A stretch of 64,000 nucleotides of DNA, from positions 27,166-91,165 of the forward strand of contig DAMBYU010000011.1 in NCBI GenBank assembly GCA_032051265.1, written 5' to 3'. This DNA comes from Dryocola sp032051265 (GTDB taxonomy: Bacteria > Pseudomonadota > Gammaproteobacteria > Enterobacterales > Enterobacteriaceae). This document shows positions 25,322 to 33,306 of the stretch, in pieces (positions within the stretch are counted from its first letter, which is position 1; each line of letters opens with the position of its first letter). Under the pieces are notes generated by a model. That model saw only the letters and a list, made by a program, of their open reading frames with translations, did not search any database and was not told where the DNA came from. Position numbers and translations under genes: made by a program.

Positions 25322-26191
25322 ATGCACAAGTTTCTGGGATGTTTGCTGGCGGCGTGTTTGCTGCCTCTTACCGTCTACGCACAGGAAGCCACAATTGAAA
25401 AGGTTCATGACAAACCCGCCGTGCGCGGCAGCGTTATCGCTAACCTGCTTCAGGAACATGACAATCCGTTCACCCTCTATCCGTACGATACTAACTATCT
25501 GGTTTATACGGTAACGGACGATCTGAACAAAGAAGCCATCAGCTCCTACAACTGGTCTGATAACGCCCGTAAAGATGAGGTGAAGTTTCAGTTAAGCCTC
25601 GCCTTCCCGCTGTGGCGCGGCATTCTTGGGTCGAATTCAGTATTAGGCGCATCGTACACGCAGAAATCCTGGTGGCAGCTCTCTAACAGCGGAGAATCTT
25701 CTCCGTTCCGCGAAACGAACTATGAGCCGCAGCTCTTCCTGGGTTTTGCTACAGAGGAGACGTTTGCAGGCTGGACGCTGCGCGACGTGGAGTTTGGCTA
25801 TAACCACGACTCCAACGGCCGATCCGATCCTACCTCTCGTAGCTGGAACCGCATGTACGCACGTCTGATGGCGGAAAACGGTAACTGGCTGGTCGAAGCG
25901 AAGCCGTGGTATGTGCTTGGCAGCACCGACGATAACCCGGATATCACCAAATACATGGGTTATTACCAGTTGAAAATCGGTTACTCGCTGGGTGATGCGA
26001 TACTGAGCGTAAAAGGGCAGTACAACTGGAATACCGGTTACGGCGGCGCAGAGATGGGCTTTAGTTATCCGGTGACTAAACATGTGCGCCTGTACACCCA
26101 GCTCTACAGCGGCTACGGCGAGTCATTAATCGATTACAATTTTAATCAGACGCGCTTCGGCGTGGGCGTTATGCTTAACGACCTGTTCTAA
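25322..26191 (+). CDS. pldA: Outer-membrane phospholipase A
   Basis: PldA (OMPLA) is a 12-stranded outer-membrane beta-barrel that becomes an active calcium-dependent dimer when phospholipids appear in the outer leaflet. I chose the ATG at 25322 (MHKFLGCLLAACLLPLTVYA) over a TTG two codons earlier; it gives 289 residues with a signal peptide cut after VYA, residue 20. The catalytic His and Ser lie in GYNHDSNGRSDPTSRSWNR, with the supporting Asn at its end. The C-terminal Phe fits an outer-membrane barrel. Confidence 0.96.
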   Translation: MHKFLGCLLAACLLPLTVYAQEATIEKVHDKPAVRGSVIANLLQEHDNPFTLYPYDTNYLVYTVTDDLNKEAISSYNWSDNARKDEVKFQLSLAFPLWRGILGSNSVLGASYTQKSWWQLSNSGESSPFRETNYEPQLFLGFATEETFAGWTLRDVEFGYNHDSNGRSDPTSRSWNRMYARLMAENGNWLVEAKPWYVLGSTDDNPDITKYMGYYQLKIGYSLGDAILSVKGQYNWNTGYGGAEMGFSYPVTKHVRLYTQLYSGYGESLIDYNFNQTRFGVGVMLNDLF

Positions 26192-26254
26192 AAAGTTGCA
26201 GTTTTTAACTCAGGCGCTGAAAATGGCGCCTGAATTTTTGGTGGTGGAGAGAGC

Positions 26255-28081
26255 GTGACACAGGCGGAAGTTATTAATCAGACGGTGCTGACTCAACAGG
26301 TTTTGCAGGAAACCTTTGGCTATCAGCAGTTCCGCCCGGGCCAGGAAACCATTATCGAAACGGTGCTTGCCGGGCGCGACTGCCTGGTCGTGATGCCTAC
26401 CGGCGGCGGCAAATCGCTGTGCTACCAGATCCCCGCGCTGGTGTTTGGCGGGCTGACGGTTGTCGTTTCTCCGCTTATCTCCCTGATGAAAGATCAGGTC
26501 GATCAGCTGCTGGCGAACGGCGTCGCCGCGGCCTGTCTTAACTCCACCCAAAGCCGTGAGCAGCAGCAGGAAGTGATGGCTGGCTGCCGCAGCGGGCAAA
26601 TCCGTCTGCTGTATATCGCTCCTGAACGATTGATGATGGATAACTTCATCGACCACATCAGCCACTGGCATCTCTCAATGGTTGCCGTGGATGAAGCGCA
26701 CTGTATTTCCCAGTGGGGTCATGACTTCCGACCGGAATACGCGGCGCTTGGGCAGTTGCGTCAGCGCCTGCCGGGCATACCTTTTATCGCCCTTACCGCC
26801 ACCGCCGATGACACCACGCGGCTGGATATCGTTCGTTTGCTTGGCCTGCAGGACCCGCTGATTCAAATCAGCAGCTTCGATCGTCCCAATATCCGCTATA
26901 TGCTGATGGAGAAGTTTAAACCGCTCGATCAGCTGATGCGCTATGTCCAGGAGCAGCGCGGCAAATCCGGCATTATCTACTGTAATAGCCGCGCCAAAGT
27001 GGAAGACACCGCCGCGCGTTTGCAAAGCAAAGGCATCAGCGCCGGGGCTTATCATGCAGGCCTGGAACATAGCGTGCGTGCCGACGTGCAGGAGAAATTC
27101 CAGCGCGACGATCTGCAAATCGTGGTCGCTACCGTGGCGTTTGGCATGGGCATCAACAAACCTAACGTGCGGTTTGTGGTGCACTTTGATATTCCGCGTA
27201 ACATTGAATCCTACTATCAGGAAACGGGCCGAGCCGGGCGCGACGGGCTGCCTGCGGAAGCGATGTTGTTTTACGACCCGGCAGATATGGCCTGGTTGCG
27301 TAAGTGCCTTGAAGAGAAGCCAGCCGGACAGCTGCAGGATATCGAACGTCATAAACTCAACGCGATGGGCGCCTTTGCCGAAGCGCAAACCTGCCGCCGT
27401 CTGGTGCTGCTGAACTATTTTGGCGAAGGCCGCCAGCAGCCGTGCGGTAACTGCGATGTTTGCCTCGATCCGCCGCGTCGTTACGACGGCCTGGTAGACG
27501 CGCAGAAAGCCCTTTCCTGTATTTATCGCGTAGGCCAGCGTTTCGGCATGGGCTACGTCGTCGAAGTGCTGCGTGGTGCGAACAACCAGCGTATTCGTGA
27601 CATGGGGCATGACAAACTCAAAATCTACGGCGAAGGCCGCGACCACACCACGGAGCATTGGGTAAGCGTGATTCGCCAGCTGATTCACCTGGGCGTGGTA
27701 ACGCAGAATATCGCCCAGCATTCTGCTTTGCAGCTTACCGAAGCGGCGCGTCCGTATTTGCGTGCTGAAGTGCCGTTGATGCTGGCGGTGCCGCGCGTGG
27801 TTGCCATCAAGCCGCGGGCGAATCAGAAAGTGTTCGGTGGCAATTACGATCGTAAGCTGTTCGCCAGGCTGCGCAAACTGCGTAAAGCGATTGCTGACGA
27901 AGAGAATATCCCGCCGTATGTGGTATTTAACGACGCCACGCTTATCGAAATGGCTGAGCAAATGCCGATTTCCGCGGGCGAAATGCTCGGTATCAACGGC
28001 GTAGGTACCCGCAAGCTGGAACGCTTTGGGCGCGAATTCATGTCGCTTATCCGCAGTCACGTCGACGGCGAAGATGAGTAG
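26255..28081 (+). CDS. recQ: ATP-dependent DNA helicase RecQ
   Basis: RecQ is a 3'-5' superfamily 2 helicase of the RecF recombination pathway. The GTG at 26255 gives 608 residues (E. coli 609). Domains in order: helicase core with Walker A MPTGGGKSLCYQ and DEAH box VDEAHCISQWGHDFRPE; zinc-binding cysteines in TCRRLVLLNYFGEGRQQPCGNCDVC split over about 25 residues; winged helix; C-terminal HRDC domain with YVVFNDATLIEMA. It is 63 bp after pldA. Confidence 0.97.
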   Translation: MTQAEVINQTVLTQQVLQETFGYQQFRPGQETIIETVLAGRDCLVVMPTGGGKSLCYQIPALVFGGLTVVVSPLISLMKDQVDQLLANGVAAACLNSTQSREQQQEVMAGCRSGQIRLLYIAPERLMMDNFIDHISHWHLSMVAVDEAHCISQWGHDFRPEYAALGQLRQRLPGIPFIALTATADDTTRLDIVRLLGLQDPLIQISSFDRPNIRYMLMEKFKPLDQLMRYVQEQRGKSGIIYCNSRAKVEDTAARLQSKGISAGAYHAGLEHSVRADVQEKFQRDDLQIVVATVAFGMGINKPNVRFVVHFDIPRNIESYYQETGRAGRDGLPAEAMLFYDPADMAWLRKCLEEKPAGQLQDIERHKLNAMGAFAEAQTCRRLVLLNYFGEGRQQPCGNCDVCLDPPRRYDGLVDAQKALSCIYRVGQRFGMGYVVEVLRGANNQRIRDMGHDKLKIYGEGRDHTTEHWVSVIRQLIHLGVVTQNIAQHSALQLTEAARPYLRAEVPLMLAVPRVVAIKPRANQKVFGGNYDRKLFARLRKLRKAIADEENIPPYVVFNDATLIEMAEQMPISAGEMLGINGVGTRKLERFGREFMSLIRSHVDGEDE

Positions 28082-28148
28082 TAGCCAGACCTGTGCGAAC
28101 GTGGCAGGATAATCCTTCACTGATTAATTATCCCGCGAGTTATTTCTT

Positions 28149-28769
28149 ATGCTGATGCTTTTTCTGACCGTAGCGGTTCTGCATATCGTTGCGCTGGTCA
28201 CGCCTGGCCCGGACTTCTTCTTCGTTTCGCAGACCGCCGTTAGCCGCTCCCGCAAAGAAGCGATGATGGGCGTATTGGGCATCACCGGTGGCGTTATGGT
28301 CTGGTCCGGGGTGGCGCTGCTTGGCCTGAATCTGATCCTCGAAAAAATGGCGTGGCTGCACAGCATTATCATGGTTGGCGGTGGGTTATACCTGTGCTGG
28401 ATGGGCTATCAGATGCTGCGCGGCGCGCTGAAGAAAGAGACGGCGGCGCAGGAGTCACCGGCGGTGGAGCTGGCGCATGGCGGCCGTAGCTTCCTGAAAG
28501 GTCTGCTCACAAACCTGTCGAACCCGAAAGCCATTATTTACTTCGGCAGCGTATTCTCGCTGTTCGTGGGCGATAGCGTAGGCAGCGCCGAGCGTTGGGG
28601 CTTATTTGTGATGATCGCGCTGGAAACCTTTGCCTGGTTTACCGTGGTTGCCAGCCTGTTCGCCTTACCAAAAATGCGTCGCGGCTATCAGCGCCTCGCC
28701 AAATGGATTGACGGTACGGCGGGCGCGCTGTTCACCGGCTTCGGCATTCACCTGATCATCTCCCGATAA
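28149..28769 (+). CDS. rhtC: Threonine exporter RhtC
   Basis: RhtC is a LysE/RhtB-family inner-membrane exporter of threonine. The 206 residues contain about six hydrophobic helices and the family start MLMLFLTVAVLHIVALVTPGPDFFFV, with the conserved PGPD motif. It is convergent with rhtB, its paralogue, with 15 bp between the stops. Confidence 0.95.
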   Translation: MLMLFLTVAVLHIVALVTPGPDFFFVSQTAVSRSRKEAMMGVLGITGGVMVWSGVALLGLNLILEKMAWLHSIIMVGGGLYLCWMGYQMLRGALKKETAAQESPAVELAHGGRSFLKGLLTNLSNPKAIIYFGSVFSLFVGDSVGSAERWGLFVMIALETFAWFTVVASLFALPKMRRGYQRLAKWIDGTAGALFTGFGIHLIISR

Positions 28770-28784
28770 CTTTGTCCGCATAAA

Positions 28785-29405
28785 TCAGGCCTGGCGTGCT
28801 CCGGCAAGGAGCGCGCCTACCAGCATAAACAGCGAACCAAATACCCGGTTTAACGCCTTCATCTGACGCGGTCCCTTAATCCAGCCCGCAATCCTTGTCG
28901 CAAGCGCCGCATAGCCAATCATGACGATGATATCGACCACCACAGTCGTCACGCCAAGAATCACATACTGTATCGCTTGCGGTTGATGTGGCGCGATAAA
29001 CTGCGGGAAAAGCGCGGCAAGAAATACGATGCTTTTCGGGTTGGTAAGGTTCACAAACACCGCGCGTTTAAACAGGCGGCTGCGCGGCTGGCTGGACGCC
29101 TGCGTGTTCAGATCGATTGCGCCTGCTGCACGCCATTGTTGAATGCCAAGCCAGATAAGATAAGCGGCGCCTGCCCATTTCAGCACTTCAAACGCCAGCA
29201 GCGAACGCGAAAACAGCGCACCGAGGCCAACGCCGACCAGAACGATATGTATCGCCAGTCCGGCTTGCAGGCCAGCAACAGAAGCCGCCGCGCCCCGATA
29301 GCCGTGGCTGATGGCGGTGGTCATAGTATTAATGGCGCCGGACCCGGGCGAGAGGCTCAAAATAAGCGTCGTTAAAAGATAAGTACACCACCATTCGAAA
29401 GACAT
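28785..29405 (-). CDS. rhtB: Homoserine/homoserine lactone exporter RhtB
   Basis: RhtB is a LysE/RhtB-family exporter of homoserine and homoserine lactone in the inner membrane. The ATG at 29405 (MSFEWWCTYLLTTLILSLSPGSGA) gives 206 residues as in E. coli; the extra upstream codons in the open frame have no homology. The conserved SPGSGAINTM and VNLTNPKSIVFLAALFPQF blocks are visible. It is divergent from pldB. Confidence 0.95.
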   Translation of the reverse strand: MSFEWWCTYLLTTLILSLSPGSGAINTMTTAISHGYRGAAASVAGLQAGLAIHIVLVGVGLGALFSRSLLAFEVLKWAGAAYLIWLGIQQWRAAGAIDLNTQASSQPRSRLFKRAVFVNLTNPKSIVFLAALFPQFIAPHQPQAIQYVILGVTTVVVDIIVMIGYAALATRIAGWIKGPRQMKALNRVFGSLFMLVGALLAGARQA

Positions 29406-29506
29406 GTGAAATTCCCAGGACGAACACTTTTGTGCCACAATACGCTATTGTTTAAGAGCGTGCTACGGGTCACAAATATTCAGTCCAGACGGTGCAAAAA
29501 CAGCTT

Positions 29507-30499
29507 ATGACGCAGCATAAAAAAGGATGGTTAGCGCGTGAGGGCGCATTTGCTGCTTTCACCATGGGTCCACTGACGGACTTCTGGCGCGAGCGCGAAG
29601 AACGTGAATTTCCGGGCGTTGACGATGTGCCGGTGCGCTACGTCAGGTTCAGCGCCGAAACCCATGACCGCGTTATTGTCGTCTGTCCAGGACGCATCGA
29701 AAGCTACGTGAAGTATGCCGAGCTTGCCTATGATTTGTTCCACTGCGGCTTTGATGTGCTGATTATCGATCATCGCGGGCAGGGGCGTTCGGGTCGTCTG
29801 CTGTCAGACACCCATCGCGGCCATGTCGTGAAGTTCAGCGATTACGTTGATGATTTCGACCGCTTCTATCAGCAGGAAGTCGCGCCGGGCCCGTGGCGAA
29901 AACGTTACGTGCTGGCGCACTCCATGGGAGGCGCGATTACCTCTTTGTGGCTGGCAAAAAATCCACAGGCGTTTGATGCTGTTGCCCTTTGCGCGCCGAT
30001 GTTCGGTATTACTCTGCGCTGGCCGGAGTGGATGGTGCGCCATCTGCTGGACTGGGCAGAGGGCCATCAACGCATTCGTGAAGGTTATGCAATAGGAACA
30101 GGCCGCTGGCGCGCTTTACCGTTTAGCGTTAATGTCCTGACCCATAGCCGCGTACGTTACCGCCGCAACCTGCGTTTTTATGCTGATGAGCCAGCGCTGC
30201 GGGTGGGCGGACCGACCTGGCACTGGGTACGCGAAGGGATACTCGCAGGAGAAGAGGTATTAGCGGGAGCCACCGCCATTACCACGCCGATATTTATACT
30301 CCAGGCAGAAGAGGAGCGTGTGGTGGATAACCGCGCGCACCAGCGATTCTGCGAACTTCGTGCCGCGGCGGGCCATCCCTGTGAGGGGGAAGCACCTTAC
30401 GTCATAAAAGGCGCGTATCATGAGATCCTGTTTGAAAAGGACGATATGCGAGCCGAAGCGTTGCATGCCATCATCGAGTTTTTCGACCGGCATCGTTAA
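29507..30499 (+). CDS. pldB: Lysophospholipase L2
   Basis: PldB is an alpha/beta hydrolase at the inner membrane that removes the acyl chain from 2-acyl lysophospholipids. I prefer the ATG at 29507 because MTQHKKGWLAREGAFAAFTMG aligns with the E. coli start; a GTG at 29492 is also open. The 330 residues show the nucleophile elbow AHSMGGA, VLIIDHRGQGRSGR, and the C-terminal catalytic His in GAYHEILFE. yigL follows after 28 bp. In Salmonella the 3' part of pldB in the pldB-yigL mRNA is the target of the sRNA SgrS. Confidence 0.93.
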   Translation: MTQHKKGWLAREGAFAAFTMGPLTDFWREREEREFPGVDDVPVRYVRFSAETHDRVIVVCPGRIESYVKYAELAYDLFHCGFDVLIIDHRGQGRSGRLLSDTHRGHVVKFSDYVDDFDRFYQQEVAPGPWRKRYVLAHSMGGAITSLWLAKNPQAFDAVALCAPMFGITLRWPEWMVRHLLDWAEGHQRIREGYAIGTGRWRALPFSVNVLTHSRVRYRRNLRFYADEPALRVGGPTWHWVREGILAGEEVLAGATAITTPIFILQAEEERVVDNRAHQRFCELRAAAGHPCEGEAPYVIKGAYHEILFEKDDMRAEALHAIIEFFDRHR

Positions 30500-30527
30500 T
30501 TTTCTTCACCAGAGGTTTACTAATCCT

Positions 30528-31334
30528 ATGTACCATGTCGTTGCGTCTGACTTAGATGGCACGTTGCTGTCTCCCGATCACCTGCTCTCTGCGTATGCTA
30601 AAGAAACCCTGAAACTGCTCACCGCTCGGGGCGTACATTTTGTGTTTGCGACGGGTCGCCACCATATCGATGTTGCGCAGATCCGCGATAACCTCGAAAT
30701 TAAAGCCTACATGATCACCTCCAACGGCGCGCGCGTGCACGATACCGACGGTAACCTGGTCTTCACTCACGATCTGGATCGCGATATCGCAGCCGATCTG
30801 TTTGGCGTGATGCACTCCAGCCCGGATATCGTCACCAACGTCTACCGCGGCGACGAGTGGTTTATGAACCGCCATCGCCCGGAAGAGATGAAATATTTTA
30901 AAGAAGCGGTGTTTAACTACTCGCTCTATGAGCCTGGCCTGCTTGAAACAGACGGCGTAAGCAAAGTGTTCTTCACCTGCGATGAGCATGACAAGTTGCT
31001 GCCGCTGGAGCAGGCCATCAACGCTCGCTGGGGCGATCGCGTGAACGTCAGCTTCTCCACGCTTACCTGCCTGGAAGTTATGGCGGGCGGCGTTTCCAAG
31101 GGCCACGCACTGGAAGCCGTATCTAAAGCGATGGGCTATAGCTTAAAAGAGTGCATCTCCTTTGGTGACGGCATGAACGACGCTGAAATGCTCTCTATGG
31201 CAGGCAAGGGCTGCATCATGGGTAACGCCCATCAGCGCCTGAAAGATCTGTTGCCGGAGCTGGAAGTTATCGGCACCAACGCCGACAACGCCGTGCCGCA
31301 TTACCTGCGCAAAATGTTCCTCGGCGCTGAGTAA
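30528..31334 (+). CDS. yigL: HAD-family sugar phosphatase YigL
   Basis: YigL is a Cof-type HAD phosphatase (type IIB cap) that dephosphorylates sugar phosphates and pyridoxal phosphate; it relieves phosphosugar stress after activation by SgrS. The ATG at 30528 gives 268 residues starting MYHVVASDLDGTLLSPDH. Motif I DLDGTLL, ATGRHH, and motif IV ISFGDGMNDAEML are present. Its open frame extends upstream into pldB, but only this start has homology. Confidence 0.94.
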   Translation: MYHVVASDLDGTLLSPDHLLSAYAKETLKLLTARGVHFVFATGRHHIDVAQIRDNLEIKAYMITSNGARVHDTDGNLVFTHDLDRDIAADLFGVMHSSPDIVTNVYRGDEWFMNRHRPEEMKYFKEAVFNYSLYEPGLLETDGVSKVFFTCDEHDKLLPLEQAINARWGDRVNVSFSTLTCLEVMAGGVSKGHALEAVSKAMGYSLKECISFGDGMNDAEMLSMAGKGCIMGNAHQRLKDLLPELEVIGTNADNAVPHYLRKMFLGAE

Positions 31335-31390
31335 GTTCTGCGTGACGAGTGGTTAATTAAGCACCACTCGTCAACCAAATAGTGCAGAAC
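31335..31390 (+). promoter_or_regulatory. Nested inverted repeat between yigL and yigM
   Basis: An 11-bp perfect stem TGACGAGTGGT / ACCACTCGTCA with a 9-base loop (31343-31373) is enclosed by a second perfect 7-bp pair GTTCTGC / GCAGAAC (31335-31341 and 31384-31390). There is no U-run. It could be the yigL 3' end structure or a binding site before yigM; the sequence does not decide. Confidence 0.6.
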
Positions 31391-31446
31391 CTGACAACGA
31401 GCTTCGCTACAATGGCGAATAAATTGCTTGTTGCAGAGATAACATC

Positions 31447-32346
31447 GTGCCGTTACTTATCATCACCACCATTCTGTGGGCCTTCTCCTTTAGCCTGATA
31501 GGCGAATACCTTGCCGGACATGTCGACAGCTATTTCTCGGTGCTGATGCGCGTGGGGCTGGCGGCGCTGGTGTTCCTGCCGTTTCTGCGCGTTAAAGGTT
31601 ACAGCCTGAAAACGCTGCTGCTTTACATGCTGGTAGGAGCGCTACAGCTGGGGGTGATGTATCTGTTTAGCTTCCAGGCCTACCTCTACCTCACCGTGTC
31701 AGAATTTCTGCTGTTTACGGTGCTTACGCCGCTCTATATCACGCTGATTTATGATTTGCTCAGCCGCAGGCCGCTGCGCTGGGGCTACGCGTTAAGCGCC
31801 GGGCTGGCGGTGGTTGGTGCGGCGATTATCCGCTACGACAAAGTAAGCGAGCATTTCTGGACTGGCCTGCTGCTGGTGCAGGCGGCCAACCTCTGTTTCG
31901 CCATCGGGATGGTGGGGTACAAGCGCCTGATGGAAACACGCCCGATGCCGCAGCAGTGTGCCTTCTCCTGGTTTTACCTCGGGGCAGCAGTGGTGGCGGT
32001 AAGCGCCTGGTTTGTGATGGGGAATCCACAAAAGCTGCCGACCACCGGCCTGCAGTGGGGCATTCTGGTCTGGCTGGGCGTGGTGGCTTCCGGGCTGGGT
32101 TACTTTATGTGGAACTACGGTGCGACGCAGGTAGATGCCGGTACGCTTGGCATCATGAATAACGTGCACGTTCCCGCAGGACTGCTGGTGAACCTCGCCA
32201 TCTGGCAGGAGCAGCCCCACTGGCCGAGCTTTATCATCGGGGGGACGGTGATAATGGCCTCGCTATGGGTGCATCGCCATTGGGTCGCTCCGCGTTCCGC
32301 ACAAACGGAAGGTGCTCGCAGGCGTGAGAGCGCGTCGAACGAATAA
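31447..32346 (+). CDS. yigM: Biotin transporter YigM
   Basis: YigM is an EamA-type (DMT superfamily) inner-membrane protein identified as the biotin transporter of E. coli. The GTG at 31447 gives 299 residues, the E. coli length, with about ten hydrophobic helices; FAIGMVGYKRLMETRPMPQ and NYGATQVDAGTLGIMNN are typical. Its last 113 bases overlap the 3' end of metR on the other strand, so the hydrophilic C-terminal tail is encoded antisense to MetR's. Confidence 0.93.
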   Translation: MPLLIITTILWAFSFSLIGEYLAGHVDSYFSVLMRVGLAALVFLPFLRVKGYSLKTLLLYMLVGALQLGVMYLFSFQAYLYLTVSEFLLFTVLTPLYITLIYDLLSRRPLRWGYALSAGLAVVGAAIIRYDKVSEHFWTGLLLVQAANLCFAIGMVGYKRLMETRPMPQQCAFSWFYLGAAVVAVSAWFVMGNPQKLPTTGLQWGILVWLGVVASGLGYFMWNYGATQVDAGTLGIMNNVHVPAGLLVNLAIWQEQPHWPSFIIGGTVIMASLWVHRHWVAPRSAQTEGARRRESASNE

Positions 32347-33187
32347 AGGCTTCCGTCACCGGCTGACGCTGCTCGCCATCGCGCACGGCGGCGTACAGCC
32401 GGCTCCACAATCCTTCGCCCAGGGTTTTGGTCACCACCAGGCCCTGACGCTCAAAACTCTCCACTACCCAGTGCGGCAGCGCGGCAATACCCATGCGCGC
32501 CGACACCATCTGAATCAGCAGCAGCGTGTTATCGACGCTTTTCAGCGACGGGCTGACCCCTGCGGGCTGCAGAAAATGCCGCCAGATATCCAGCCGGCTG
32601 CGCTGCACCGGATAAATCAGCAACGTTTCGCTGCTCAAATCTTCCGGCACAATGCGCGCTTTACCCGCCAGCGGATGATCGGCCGCCAGCACCAGACGTA
32701 CTTCAAAATCGAACATCGGCGAATAGTGCAGACCGCTGCGCGGCAGGATGTCAGACGTCAACACGATGTCCAGCTCGCTTTGTTGCAGCGCAGGCTGTGG
32801 GTCGAACGTTACGCCTGATTTGAAATCGAGATCGACCTGTGGCCAGTGCTGATGGAAATTCTCAAGCGCCGGCGTCAGCCACTGAATACAGCTATGGCAT
32901 TCGATAGCGATACGCAGCGTAGTCTGATGCGGCTCGTTGCAGGCTTGCAGCGCACGGCTAATTTGCGGTAGCACCTGCTCAGCAAGCTGCAGCAGGATTT
33001 CACCCTGTGGCGTAAAGCGCAGCGGCTGACTTTTTCGAACAAACAGGCGGAACCCGAGCCGCTGCTCCAGATCGCTGAACTGATGAGAGAGAGCCGATTG
33101 GGTCTGATGCAACGAGGCGGCGGCGGCAGCTAAAGAGCCGCAGTTTCGTAACGCCTGGAGCGTCCGCAGATGTTTAATTCCGATCAT
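32234..33187 (-). CDS. metR: LysR-type methionine regulator MetR
   Basis: MetR is a LysR-family activator of metE, metH and other methionine genes, with homocysteine as co-effector. The 317 residues begin MIGIKHLRTLQALRNCGSL, followed by the winged helix-turn-helix (SALSHQFSDLEQRLGFRLF, residues ~30-50) and the effector domain from about 90. It diverges from metE and shares the control region. The 3' end overlaps yigM by 113 bp on the opposite strand, yet keeps the usual length. Confidence 0.96.
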   Translation of the reverse strand: MIGIKHLRTLQALRNCGSLAAAAASLHQTQSALSHQFSDLEQRLGFRLFVRKSQPLRFTPQGEILLQLAEQVLPQISRALQACNEPHQTTLRIAIECHSCIQWLTPALENFHQHWPQVDLDFKSGVTFDPQPALQQSELDIVLTSDILPRSGLHYSPMFDFEVRLVLAADHPLAGKARIVPEDLSSETLLIYPVQRSRLDIWRHFLQPAGVSPSLKSVDNTLLLIQMVSARMGIAALPHWVVESFERQGLVVTKTLGEGLWSRLYAAVRDGEQRQPVTEAFIRSTRSHACEHLPFVRNAERPNGDAPIARPLSPSPR

Positions 33188-33199
33188 GAAAGTCCTTCA
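33187..33199. promoter_or_regulatory. MetR-binding site
   Basis: TGAA-AGTCC-TTCA is a perfect match to the MetR consensus TGAA-N5-TTCA, in the metR-metE divergent region and overlapping the metR start codon. A partial copy, TGAA-GATTT-TGCG, begins at 33208, closer to metE. Confidence 0.8.
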
Positions 33200-33250
33200 C
33201 TTCGCCATGAAGATTTTGCGCTTGAGGAATATACAGTACCTGCGGATTAT

Positions 33251-33274
33251 AGATGTGTAAACATCTGGATGGCT
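33251..33274. promoter_or_regulatory. MetJ operator (three tandem met boxes)
   Basis: AGATGTGT, AAACATCT and GGATGGCT are contiguous 8-mers matching the met box AGACGTCT at 6, 6 and 5 of 8 positions. They lie about 33-56 bp before metE, right after a likely promoter (TTGAGG at 33222, GATTAT at 33245), so MetJ with S-adenosylmethionine would repress metE and perhaps metR. Confidence 0.75.
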
Positions 33275-33306
33275 AAATAAATGCATCGCCCTAATGAGGA
33301 AAGAAC

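Noticed and set aside
26675..28120. 481-codon open frame antisense to recQ
   Set aside because: It is a frame mirror of the well-supported recQ gene; the translation has no recognisable domain and the composition is that of a reversed GC-rich coding sequence.
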